Positions 1 through 7,248 of a DNA stretch of 35,120 nucleotides are shown here, piece by piece; within the stretch, counting starts at the first letter, position 1, and every line of letters starts with the position of its first letter. Origin of the DNA: Paraburkholderia elongata (lineage in GTDB: Bacteria > Pseudomonadota > Gammaproteobacteria > Burkholderiales > Burkholderiaceae); the NCBI RefSeq assembly GCF_013177735.1, contig NZ_WOEZ01000075.1:1-35120 (forward strand), read 5' to 3'. A program made the position numbers and the translations under genes. The notes under the pieces are model-generated. The model ran no database searches and was not told the DNA's origin. It saw only the letters and a list, made by a program, of their open reading frames with translations.

Positions 1-358
1 GAAACCCGATGGCAGAAAGCAGCGTCATCCATTCCAGTAAGAAGACGATAGCGTGGCAAGCCGTCAGGCGGCTCAGAAGACATAGCTGTGCTCCCAAATT
101 TGATGTGCGGCATTGTGACAGCGAAGCGCTGCCTGAATATAAATGTCGATCCTTCCGCCAGAATACATTGGGTCTCCGCTTTGATCGGCGACTTTGTAGA
201 GGACCGACGGATTCCGTGAGGTCGAACCGCCCGGTCACGATCGTCGCTGAGCGGCCAGGATCGTCGACATTCTCGTCGACCAGTCGCTGTCTGCCCCAGT
301 CCAACGCTCGGGTCTAGCGATGAGCAGGGCGTTCGCGAACGTAAGCTGGATATCCCTC
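1..358. other. No recognisable gene at left edge
   Basis: Open frames exist here on both strands, but their translations are rich in Arg, Ser and Pro, show no domain and look like chance frames of GC-rich DNA. No tRNA, clear hairpin terminator or repeat was seen. The stretch lies downstream of the minus-strand hydrolase and probably holds its 3-prime untranslated region plus degenerate intergenic sequence. Confidence 0.4.
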
Positions 359-889
359 TTAGGCCAGCGTTTGCAGCAATCTGAATCCTTCAGGCCAATC
401 GCCCAGGTCGCTATCCGCGTTGAGATGCCCTTTCGCTCCAGCTTCGACGAGTTCGCTACCCCAGGCTTTAGCGCGGCGATGCGCATAGTCTGCGCTGCCA
501 TAGGGGTCGTTGGAGCTGGATACGACGATAGTAGGAAACGGCAGCCGCTCCGATTGCAAAGGCGCGAATCCGGCTGCAGCCGCCGCGGGAAATGCCGATG
601 TGGCCGGGTCCGGCACGGCGACAAGCATCGCGCCGCGGATCCGGGTCGAATGGCGAGCCGCCCAATGCACGACCGCCAGGCATCCAAGGCTATGCGCCAC
701 GATGACTGTGTCCTCGCCGCTTTCTGCTACCTGTCGCTCGATTGCCGATACCCAATCGTCGCATACGACATGATCCCAATCTTCGACAAGGAGGCGCCGC
801 CAGTCTGGATGCGCCGCCTGCCACACGCTTTGCCAGTGCAATGGACCGGAATTGCCGATGCCGGGAACAACGAAAACGGGGTGGTCCAT
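359..889 (-). CDS. RBBP9/YdeN-type alpha/beta serine hydrolase
   Basis: A 176-residue single-domain hydrolase, the usual size for the RBBP9/YdeN family of cytoplasmic serine hydrolases, whose natural substrates are mostly unknown. The N-terminus has the family pattern VPGIGNSGPLHWQ. The nucleophile elbow is AHSLGC with Ser67, the likely acid is Asp128 in SSNDPYG and the likely base is His155 in KGHLNADSDLG, so the triad appears complete. In-frame ATGs also occur at 907 and 904; I chose 889 because GGAGAG lies about 7 bases before it and the family pattern begins just after. It is divergent from the Lrp/AsnC gene, which may regulate it. The fold call is firm, the substrate is not. Confidence 0.85.
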   Translation of the reverse strand: MDHPVFVVPGIGNSGPLHWQSVWQAAHPDWRRLLVEDWDHVVCDDWVSAIERQVAESGEDTVIVAHSLGCLAVVHWAARHSTRIRGAMLVAVPDPATSAFPAAAAAGFAPLQSERLPFPTIVVSSSNDPYGSADYAHRRAKAWGSELVEAGAKGHLNADSDLGDWPEGFRLLQTLA

Positions 890-954
890 TTGCCAGCTCT
901 CCATCATTGAATGAGCATCCAGTGTAAAAGCGAGCGAATTCAGGCAACATCGCT

Positions 955-995
955 AATCAAATGAATTGACGGCGCCGCACAATCAAATCAACTGA
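955..995. promoter_or_regulatory. Direct repeat, possible Lrp/AsnC operator
   Basis: Two 15-base direct repeats, AATCAAATGAATTGA at 955-969 and AATCAAATCAACTGA at 981-995, match at 13 of 15 positions with a 26-base period. They are AT-rich within GC-rich DNA and sit in the only intergenic space between the serine hydrolase and the Lrp/AsnC gene. Spaced AT-rich repeats suit the multimeric binding of Lrp-type regulators. The operator role is inferred. Confidence 0.4.
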
Positions 996-1013
996 AGTTG
1001 GGAGTTCGCACAA

Positions 1014-1472
1014 ATGAAACAAAGGCAGGTAACGTTGGACAGGCTTGACTGGCGGATACTGGAGGCGCTCCAGTGCAATGCGCGCATCAGCAATACCGAG
1101 CTCGGAAAGCAGATTGGACTTTCACAACCGGCCGTCACCGCCCGCATCAAAAGACTCGAAGAGCAAGGCGTCATCGAGGGTTACGCGGCGCGGATCAATC
1201 CTGGTCTTGTGGGCCGTGGCATCGCAGCGATCGTGCGGATCCGCACGACCCACGCTGAGATAAGGCGTTGCCTGCGCGCCTTTGAATCGATGCCTGAGAT
1301 CGTCGAGGCGCACCGGATCACTGGCGAAGACTGCTTCATGGTTCGCATTTTGGTCGAAGAGATGACACAGCTCGAAGTGGCAATCGATTCGCTGGCCAGA
1401 TTCGGGCCAGTGACGACCTCAGTCGTGCTGGCGAGCTATCCACCGAAGACGATCGGCGGATCGCAACGTTAA
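1014..1472 (+). CDS. Lrp/AsnC family transcriptional regulator
   Basis: A 152-residue protein of standard Lrp/AsnC length. Residues about 5-60 form the winged helix-turn-helix, recognisable from LDRLDWRILEALQCNARIS and GLSQPAVTARIKRLEEQGVI. Residues about 70-145 form the RAM effector-binding domain, with a segment near the HRITGEDCF stretch typical of the ligand-binding turn. Such proteins bind DNA as dimers to octamers and usually sense amino acids or related small molecules. The gene is divergent from the serine hydrolase, and the AT-rich direct repeats just upstream are candidate sites for autoregulation. The effector cannot be read from sequence. Confidence 0.92.
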   Translation: MKQRQVTLDRLDWRILEALQCNARISNTELGKQIGLSQPAVTARIKRLEEQGVIEGYAARINPGLVGRGIAAIVRIRTTHAEIRRCLRAFESMPEIVEAHRITGEDCFMVRILVEEMTQLEVAIDSLARFGPVTTSVVLASYPPKTIGGSQR

Positions 1473-1627
1473 GCGGCTACCATGCGGAAATCCGAGCGTG
1501 CGTCGACGATCGGTTACGGTCGACGGAATCAGACAAAGAGCGGCCACAGGCAGCCGTTCGAAGAGACGTCCAAAAAATGGCTGTGACGCAAGCGGATCAG
1601 GATTCAGTCAGCTCATTGAGCGCAACC

Positions 1628-2455
1628 CTACGCCTTGACATCTGTTACCGCGAGATCCTGAACTTCTCTCGGCCGAAGGATTTTTTCAACCAGCCGAGCC
1701 GACATCTGGCGGCTCAATAGTCTCTGCAAGTTCGCAAGCAGTCGATTTCGCGCCCCCACAACCCGATAGCTCCGATTGCGATCGAGCGCCCACAAAGCAT
1801 CCTGCACCACGTTCGCGACCGGCATCGGCACGCCGACCGCGGCCTCCTTCGCGCCAACAACGTCAAAAAAAGCCGTTTGCGTCGCGCCAGGACACAGTGC
1901 GACGACCCGGATGCCGCGATGCCGGTTCTCGGCCCAAACCGCCTCTGAAAATGAAAGAAGAAAAGCCTTCGTCGCGCCATAGACCGCCATATACGGATCT
2001 GGCTGGAATGCCGCGGTTGAAGCGACGTTGATGACCGCGCCACTGGATCGCGCTTGCATCCCCGGCAGCAGAAGATGAGTCAGCTCGATCGCGGCGATGC
2101 AGTTCACCAGAACTTCATCGCGTTGGCGCGTCAACGGAATCGATTCAAAGCGCCCGTAGGCGGCAAAGCCTGCATTGTTGATAAGTGCGTCGACGATGGT
2201 GCCGGTCGCCTTCAGGTGACGATCGATCATGGGTACGGCATCGGTCGAGCTCAGGTCGACCGTGAGGAAATCGACGTCGCAAGCGTAGTCGCGGCGCAGT
2301 TCGACGGCCAGATCACGCAGTTTGTCGTGAGAGCGTGCGACCAGCAGGAGTTGCGCACCGCGTTCGGCCAACGCATAGGCGAACGCCCGTCCGATACCCG
2401 ACGAAGCGCCCGTGACGAGTGCTGTTTTTCTGCCAAAATCAAATGATTTGCTCAT
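1628..2455 (-). CDS. SDR family NAD(P)-dependent oxidoreductase
   Basis: A 275-residue classical short-chain dehydrogenase. The Rossmann cofactor motif TGASSGIG lies near residue 15, NNAG follows around residue 91, and the active site has Ser in VASTAAF with the YGATK motif downstream, giving a complete Ser-Tyr-Lys set. The Arg after the second strand (VARSHDK) suggests a preference for NADP(H). The C-terminal extension resembles the DltE/YqjQ-like SDR subgroup, but the substrate is not known. It is divergent from the MerR gene at 2555, and a MerR-type promoter with a long spacer faces this gene, so it is probably the regulator's target. Confidence 0.9.
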   Translation of the reverse strand: MSKSFDFGRKTALVTGASSGIGRAFAYALAERGAQLLLVARSHDKLRDLAVELRRDYACDVDFLTVDLSSTDAVPMIDRHLKATGTIVDALINNAGFAAYGRFESIPLTRQRDEVLVNCIAAIELTHLLLPGMQARSSGAVINVASTAAFQPDPYMAVYGATKAFLLSFSEAVWAENRHRGIRVVALCPGATQTAFFDVVGAKEAAVGVPMPVANVVQDALWALDRNRSYRVVGARNRLLANLQRLLSRQMSARLVEKILRPREVQDLAVTDVKA

Positions 2456-2484
2456 GGCCTGCTGATGGAGTGAAAGGTGAGTTG

Positions 2485-2518
2485 CACTCTAAACCGTTGA
2501 CTATAGGCAACGGTCAAG
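2485..2518 (-). promoter_or_regulatory. MerR-type promoter with 19-bp spacer
   Basis: On the minus strand, TTGACC (-35) is followed by 19 bases and then TTAGAG, a weak -10. A 7-bp inverted repeat, ACCGTTG at 2493-2499 and CAACGGT at 2508-2514 with an 8-base spacer, lies between them. MerR-family activators typically bind a dyad inside an overlong 19-20 bp spacer and untwist it. The layout points to activation of the SDR gene by the adjacent MerR protein. Confidence 0.6.
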
Positions 2519-2554
2519 CGTAAATGACGCTCCACGACATTGATTGGAGGCAGC

Positions 2555-2929
2555 ATGCGCATTGGCGAGCTATGCAAGCGGGCGGGCGTTTCACGCGATA
2601 CCGTCCGCTACTACGAGCGGATGGGTCTGCTGGATAAAGCAACGCAACCTCACGCGACGAATATTTACAAGCACTATTCCGAACTCTCGTTACAGCGGAT
2701 ACGGTTGATCGTCCACGCGAAGGCGTTGGGTTTCACGCTGGCGGAAATCGGTGACGTCGTTCATGTATGGGATAGCCCGACATTCGGAGTAGCGCAAAAG
2801 GTCGCGTGCCTGCAAGCAAAGCTCGCGGAACTCGACGAAAAGAGCCACGCGCTAACCGCGCTGCGCGCAGGGTTGCTGAATGCGCTGGCCAAAGTTGGCG
2901 GCGATTGTGTCGATGGAGAAATAGCGTGA
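2555..2929 (+). CDS. MerR family transcriptional regulator
   Basis: A 124-residue protein with the MerR N-terminal winged helix-turn-helix (MRIGELCKRAGVSRDTVRYY, then ERMGLL). A second helical segment around residues 38-70 (YSELSLQRIRLIVHAKALGF) is followed by the dimerising coiled coil and a short C-terminal tail. A TTG lies in frame five codons upstream, but GGAGG ends 4 bases before the ATG at 2555, so that start is preferred. Cysteines occur in VACLQAKL and GDCVDG, an arrangement seen in metal- or thiol-sensing members, though the ligand is not determined. It is divergent from the SDR gene and probably controls it from the dyad between them. Confidence 0.9.
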   Translation: MRIGELCKRAGVSRDTVRYYERMGLLDKATQPHATNIYKHYSELSLQRIRLIVHAKALGFTLAEIGDVVHVWDSPTFGVAQKVACLQAKLAELDEKSHALTALRAGLLNALAKVGGDCVDGEIA

Positions 2930-2938
2930 CGAGTCACG

Positions 2939-3300
2939 GTTGTGCAAGCGCCATGCTGCCTCAAACAGGAACGTCAATGGCCGCTTTGATCGCACGCGAG
3001 AGTCCGCTATACAGGGTCGAGTTGAGCCCGTCGTCGTGGGACAGGGTTCGGCCAGTTTGAGACGGTCGATTCGCTCAACTCGGCTGCACAAAGCAGTCAT
3101 TCGCTGTCTTGCCTTAGCTGCGATCAAGACTGCTCAGAGCACCAAAGAATCCTCGCAGGATCGATGTTCGTTGGCGGTTCTTGTCGGGACCTTTGGCCGC
3201 GACGAAACGCAATATCAGCGAAGGTAATTCCAGTATCGCGATCTATCTCATCTGCTGCTTGTGGATTGCCGCGACGACGGGATCATAGATCTCTTACCTT
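2939..3300. other. Gene-free stretch downstream of MerR gene
   Basis: About 360 bases between the MerR gene and the minus-strand VOC gene. Frames here are short and give no recognisable domain. A perfect 6-bp palindrome with a 2-base centre (CGTGACGAGTCACG, 2925-2938) overlaps the MerR stop codon but has no T-run. The rest looks like decayed intergenic DNA; I see no RNA gene or mobile-element end. Confidence 0.4.
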
Positions 3301-3669
3301 TTATTTGTAGAGCCAAGGCTTATAGGCAATCTCGATGTTGTATCCGTCCGGGTCGCCGATGTTCGCCGCGAAGTAGTCGGCACGCCATTCGGGCCGAAGG
3401 CTCGGTTCCTTGTTTGAAGTAGCTCCCGCGTCTATCGCCGCCTTGTAGCTGGCCCTGACAGCGTCCGCGCTCTTGGCGGTGAATGCGACGTAAAGGTCTT
3501 TGGCGACTTCGCCATTCTTCAGCCAGAAACCCGGATTGCTATTGATCGCGAAACCGTGCAGTTGATCGAACTTGTAGGGCATGTCGATGCCAAGCGGCTC
3601 AAGCAGCTTCTTGTAAAATTCGCTCGACCGTTCCAGGTCAGAGACGGGGAGATAAATATGGTCAATCAT
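3301..3669 (-). CDS. VOC/glyoxalase family protein
   Basis: A 122-residue vicinal-oxygen-chelate fold protein. The N-terminus MIDHIYLPVSDLERSSEFY is the classic first beta-alpha-beta of the family, with His4 as the first potential metal ligand. The C-terminal strand ends in GYNIEIAYK, with Glu as the usual last ligand. Members include glyoxalases, fosfomycin-type thiol transferases and extradiol dioxygenases; at this length it is most like the uncharacterised small VOC proteins. GAGGAAAG lies just before the ATG. It is a single gene next to a disrupted area bordering the insertion sequence. The fold is clear, the substrate unknown. Confidence 0.88.
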   Translation of the reverse strand: MIDHIYLPVSDLERSSEFYKKLLEPLGIDMPYKFDQLHGFAINSNPGFWLKNGEVAKDLYVAFTAKSADAVRASYKAAIDAGATSNKEPSLRPEWRADYFAANIGDPDGYNIEIAYKPWLYK

Positions 3670-3705
3670 GGCTTTCCTCTTTTCGTTTGACTTTGACAGC
3701 CCCGA

Positions 3706-3861
3706 TCAGGGCTCTGCTAAATCCTCATCCGGCAAGTTAGTTTGCCGGGGTGAGCGCACCTCGGCGAAGCAGTCGCGAATCTCCTCGCTGGCTCCTCCCA
3801 GGCGGCGAAGTGGTCCCCGGTCCAGGATGAGGGTGAAGGGGGTGATGGCGTCATTGGGCAT
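3706..3861 (-). CDS. Unrecognised 51-residue small protein
   Basis: A 51-codon minus-strand frame starting MPNDAITPF, with GGAGAA upstream of the ATG. It follows the cut frame at 3876-3968 by only 14 bases, as in a two-gene operon. It is acidic in its second half and has one Cys and no membrane segment. I do not recognise the family. Close coupling to a gene fragment that ends at the insertion sequence suggests that the pair belonged to an accessory or mobile module before the insertion. It could be a real gene or leftover sequence. Confidence 0.35.
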   Translation of the reverse strand: MPNDAITPFTLILDRGPLRRLGGASEEIRDCFAEVRSPRQTNLPDEDLAEP

Positions 3862-3875
3862 GCATTTCTTCTCCG

Positions 3876-3968
3876 TCAGCTGACACCTTCAACAATGAGT
3901 CCGTGATAGATCGCCCCGTGCTTGCGGTGCTTGGCGACGTTTTGGTAGGCCTCGCTGTAACCATGGCG
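3876..3968 (-). pseudogene. C-terminal gene fragment cut by the insertion sequence
   Basis: The minus strand is open from the inner edge of the insertion sequence to a TGA at 3876-3878 and reads in part YQNVAKHRKHGAIYHGL. It has no start codon or ribosome site of its own and runs directly out of the element, so it looks like the tail of a gene whose body was removed. The DNA on the other side of the element is AT-rich and non-coding, so the missing part is not simply across the insertion. The family is not recognised. Confidence 0.4.
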
Positions 3969-5447
3969 TTATACACAAATGTCGTCACCGCCGTCGTCGC
4001 TTAACAAGCGCAATGTTTTTGCAGCGACATGAACTTCTCTGAGTCCGAGCCAGATCGTTTTTGCGCCGGGTTCGCCATCGCCCTTGCGACCGAGGAATCC
4101 GCCCAGGCGCGCGACCAGTCGCAGCACTTCGTTGAGCTTCGGTTGCGCCGGCACTCGGGTCTTCGTGAGCAGGTAGGCGGCGCGAATTTCATCGGGATCG
4201 AAGAACAGATGGGCGTCCAGATCGGGGCAGGTTCGGCCCAGCCGCATCAGATAAGCCACACGCCAGGCCACCACCAGGAACAGCGCCAGCGCGCGCTCGA
4301 GTCGTTCGATCGTGCCCAATTGAAGCGCTTCGACACGGCACGCGTTCTTCAGGATGTTGAACAGGATCTCCACTTCCCAGCGCGCCCGATACCACTCAAT
4401 CAGTTCGAGCGCTTCCTCCACCGTGCTGGCCGTGCGGTTGGTCAGCAAGCGCCATTCGACTGGCTTGACGCCCGCAGGCGCATCGAATTCGCGTGCGACC
4501 AGGCACGTCGCAGCGATGCACTTGCCTTTGCCCGCGGGCAACTCCACACGCTGCACCCACAGGCGCTGATGTACCGTGCGCGCCTTGACGCCATGGCGCG
4601 CAGCCATCGTGAAGGCGATCTGCCCGACGGGTTCCCCGCCGGTCGTGCGCTCCCACAGCTTGTCTCCTTCGGGCAGGCAGCGATTATGAGCGGCACGCAC
4701 CAGCCAGTCGGCCGGCGTGCCCAGCGCTTGCGCGCGCTCCATCAGCGGCATCAGATCCGCTTCGCGGTCAGCCATATACACCAGGCGCGTAGACGGCAGG
4801 CTCGGCGCCATCTCGGCAATGCGCTCGTAACCTTCGATCCAACGCACGCTTTCCTTCGGACCCCCGCGCTTACCGGATCCGTCCTTCTTCTCGCGCGCCC
4901 ACATCCACGCATCCAGAACGCCCAATGGCTCGCGCTGCGGCGTGACGGCATAAGTCGGATGCAGAAACATCCCGCGCTGCGCTTCGTAAGTCAGCGGTCC
5001 GAGTCCAATCGCGCCTTGCCCGTTGAAATCCAGTTCCGTGGTGTCCTGCACGCAGAGCACGACCCGATGGGCTTGCATCCGCCCTTGGGTCTGCTGCCAA
5101 TGCGGCTCCAAAATCGCATGCCACTCGACCTTGTCGTTGTCGAAGAAGCGGTACGCCGCCATCGTCTCGCCCCAACCCTGGCATGCCTTGGGCACGCTGG
5201 CCATCGGGTCGGCTGCCATTCTTTCCATCAAAAGCCTCGCTCGTTTGTTCAGGCGCGCATCGCCGAGCTCGAGCTGCGTGAATTCCGTCTGGGTCCAGGG
5301 CGTCGATTCGGTGACCAATGCGTCCACTCAAAAAGCGAGAGTAAACGCGATCCGCCGAAAGTTTACAAGCGCAGCGCTATGTCATTGATAGTAAACACGC
5401 TCTTTCACGCTCCTACCTTGCCGGTCGAAGATGTGTATAAGGGGATG
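3962..5447 (-). mobile_element. IS4-family (IS50-like) insertion sequence, about 1.49 kb
   Basis: The element carries one transposase gene. Both ends hold TTATACACA, seven bases inside CAT: CATGGCGTTATACACA at the left and, read inward, CATCCCCTTATACACA at the right. This matches the layout of IS50/Tn5 ends; the right end shares CTTATACACATCT with the Tn5 mosaic end. The 9-mer fits the DnaA-box consensus, as at the IS50 outside end. No convincing target-site duplication is seen (CGCTGTAAC on the left, GGCTGAAGG on the right), which points to rearrangement after insertion. The exact outer boundaries are inferred to within a few bases. Confidence 0.8.
3969..5327 (-). CDS. tnp: IS4-family (IS50-like) transposase
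   Basis: A 452-residue DDE transposase close in length to Tn5 transposase (476 residues). An N-terminal DNA-binding region (ELGDARLNKRARLL) precedes the catalytic core: Asp95 in QDTTELDF, Asp187 in MADREAD and Glu320. The IS4 signature Y-2-R-3-E-6-K is exact at Tyr313, Arg316, Glu320 and Lys327. The C-terminal segment GGFLGRKGDGEPGAKT is typical of the IS50 group. The start is a GTG. The TAA stop is formed inside the left terminal repeat, so the gene fills the element to its end. It appears intact and may be active. Confidence 0.93.
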   Translation of the reverse strand: MDALVTESTPWTQTEFTQLELGDARLNKRARLLMERMAADPMASVPKACQGWGETMAAYRFFDNDKVEWHAILEPHWQQTQGRMQAHRVVLCVQDTTELDFNGQGAIGLGPLTYEAQRGMFLHPTYAVTPQREPLGVLDAWMWAREKKDGSGKRGGPKESVRWIEGYERIAEMAPSLPSTRLVYMADREADLMPLMERAQALGTPADWLVRAAHNRCLPEGDKLWERTTGGEPVGQIAFTMAARHGVKARTVHQRLWVQRVELPAGKGKCIAATCLVAREFDAPAGVKPVEWRLLTNRTASTVEEALELIEWYRARWEVEILFNILKNACRVEALQLGTIERLERALALFLVVAWRVAYLMRLGRTCPDLDAHLFFDPDEIRAAYLLTKTRVPAQPKLNEVLRLVARLGGFLGRKGDGEPGAKTIWLGLREVHVAAKTLRLLSDDGGDDICV

Positions 5448-5555
5448 GGCTGAAGGGGTATTAATTTCCTCAATTTTTTTCGATTTTTGTTGTTATTTTT
5501 ATTATTGACCACGGAGGTAAGATCGCCGCAGCCTGAATAGAAGAAGGGGCAAAAA

Positions 5556-6704
5556 ATGGCGATCACCTTGAATCAGTCGGCGTCAGCAAATCTGAACAAG
5601 TCGTTAAAGATAGACGCCATTCGATTCCTTGCGGCTGTCTGGGTCCTGATGTATCACTTTCGGCCACCCGAGTTTAAAGAACTTCTGCCACATCGGCTGG
5701 CCTTCCTGGGCGACGCATTGTGGTCAGGCTCGACAGCCCTGTTCGCAGGTCCCGCCGCCGTCATCGTATTCTTTGTCATTTCCGGCTATTGCATCCACAA
5801 CGCATATCAAAAGGATGTGACGCTCAAGCCAATCAACTATTACGCGTCCAGATTCATCCGCATTGGATTGCCGCTGGTCATCTTGCTTTGCCTCGTTCAA
5901 CCTTTGCCGACGGGGCAAAATTATCTGGAGTCCGTGCTTTGGTCGCTCTACTGCGAGATGGTGTATTACGCCGCTTATCCGATCTTGCGCGCCCGCTTTC
6001 GCTACATCGGCGAAATGATCGTTGGCTGCGCAGTTGCGGCAGGCGTGATGGTGGCCGTGGTTCGTCTGGTAGGGCACCCGGTTTGCCACGGCTGCGTCAT
6101 AGAGACGTATGGCGTTCCCGGTACGGCTTTACTGTATGCGGCTGGATGGATTTTCGGCTGCCTGATCGCGGAGACCCAACGCAACGCGGAGCAGTTCCAC
6201 ATCCATGGCGCGTATTCCCCGCTGACCCTGATGCTCAAGCGCGGCCTTGATCGGAGCACTCGTTACCTGGCAAACCATCTGGTTGCACTGAGAGTGGTAG
6301 TTGTCGCGGGCGGGGCAGCAATTATGATTTTGCTGTCCGAATCGAATCTCAAACCGGCCGTTGTGCCGTTGATTACCCCAGATATCACGCTTCCGCTATT
6401 TCAGTTCCTTGCGGTAATCTGGATCGCGGCGGAGACAGCCACGCCTTCCAAAGGTCGCGTGTGGTCCAGACTGGCTGCGTTCGGAGCGTGGTCCTATAGC
6501 CTCTATCTTTGCCACAAGATGGCGCTTGCGCTGCTGGAAATGACCGGATTCGACGACACATCCCGATTCGCATGGTTCGTGCAGGTGGCGTTGGCGTTCG
6601 CCATCAGCTATGTGTTTTACCGGATGATCGAAAAGCCTTCTCATCTGATTTCCCAGCGACTACGGAAATACACGCCGAATGCACCTGCTGCACCGGCTGC
6701 CTGA
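5556..6704 (+). CDS. Acyltransferase family 3 membrane protein (OafA/YrhL type)
   Basis: A 382-residue multi-pass inner-membrane protein of the acyltransferase-3 family, which O-acylates surface polysaccharides or other exported glycans. The N-terminal motif has Arg23 and the conserved His34 (IDAIRFLAA, then MYHF). FFVISGY lies around residues 72-78, and RFIRIGLPL follows as the conserved Arg-containing loop. About ten hydrophobic segments are visible. AAGGGG lies about 7 bases before the ATG, and the 100 bases upstream are strikingly AT-rich against the surrounding DNA. It stands alone between the insertion sequence and a LysR remnant, with no polysaccharide cluster nearby, so the acceptor is unknown and transfer is possible. 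Confidence 0.9.
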   Translation: MAITLNQSASANLNKSLKIDAIRFLAAVWVLMYHFRPPEFKELLPHRLAFLGDALWSGSTALFAGPAAVIVFFVISGYCIHNAYQKDVTLKPINYYASRFIRIGLPLVILLCLVQPLPTGQNYLESVLWSLYCEMVYYAAYPILRARFRYIGEMIVGCAVAAGVMVAVVRLVGHPVCHGCVIETYGVPGTALLYAAGWIFGCLIAETQRNAEQFHIHGAYSPLTLMLKRGLDRSTRYLANHLVALRVVVVAGGAAIMILLSESNLKPAVVPLITPDITLPLFQFLAVIWIAAETATPSKGRVWSRLAAFGAWSYSLYLCHKMALALLEMTGFDDTSRFAWFVQVALAFAISYVFYRMIEKPSHLISQRLRKYTPNAPAAPAA

Positions 6705-6840
6705 GCTATCTCCGCCTGCTGAAATCTTTCTTCGCCGTGGCGACCCTGTCGATCGCCGCGGGTTCGCCGCGCCACCGCCCTTGACGACTGACAACCTGTG
6801 CACATCATGCACAGAGCTTGTGACGCACGCGGCGTCGTAG

Positions 6841-7050
6841 CGACAACCTGCAGCCCCTAGACTTCGTTCCTTCCCAGTCACGCGGCACATCGTTCAGACC
6901 GATCTGGCTCGCGGCCAACTGGTTCAACTCCTTCCCGGCTACTCCCTCGGGGCACGCCACTATTACGCCCTTTACCCGCAAACGCGGTATGTAGCGCCCA
7001 AGGTGCGAGCCTTCGTCGACCATATGGCCGAGCACTATCGCGAACGGTAA
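6841..7050 (+). pseudogene. C-terminal remnant of a LysR family regulator
   Basis: A plus-strand frame ending in TAA at 7048-7050 reads in part QTDLARGQLVQLLPGY and then LYPQTRYVAPKVRAFVDHM. This is the conserved end of the effector-binding domain of LysR proteins: a G-x-Leu-Val-x-Leu-Leu-Pro segment followed by the last strand and helix. The helix-turn-helix and the first two thirds are absent, and no start or ribosome site precedes it. The parent gene was presumably removed in the rearrangement that also affected the insertion-sequence region. Confidence 0.65.
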
Positions 7051-7248
7051 TCACCCGATTATCGGGGCCGATTTGTAGCACAATATGCTCCAGGCGGCCG
7101 CGACGCTCCATCGCGCTTTGCCGAAAAATAAAAGCATCAACGCGTTCCGTAGCGAACTCCGCCATGTATTGCCCGACACGGCATACACATTAGGCAGTCG
7201 GCGACGCGGATGCATTGAGACGACCGAATACCAACCGAACGGGTCAAA

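Noticed and set aside
4029..5453. 474-codon plus-strand open frame over the insertion sequence
   Set aside because: It is the antisense of the transposase; the translation is rich in Arg, His and Gln with no domain, while the minus strand carries all DDE and Y-R-E-K residues.
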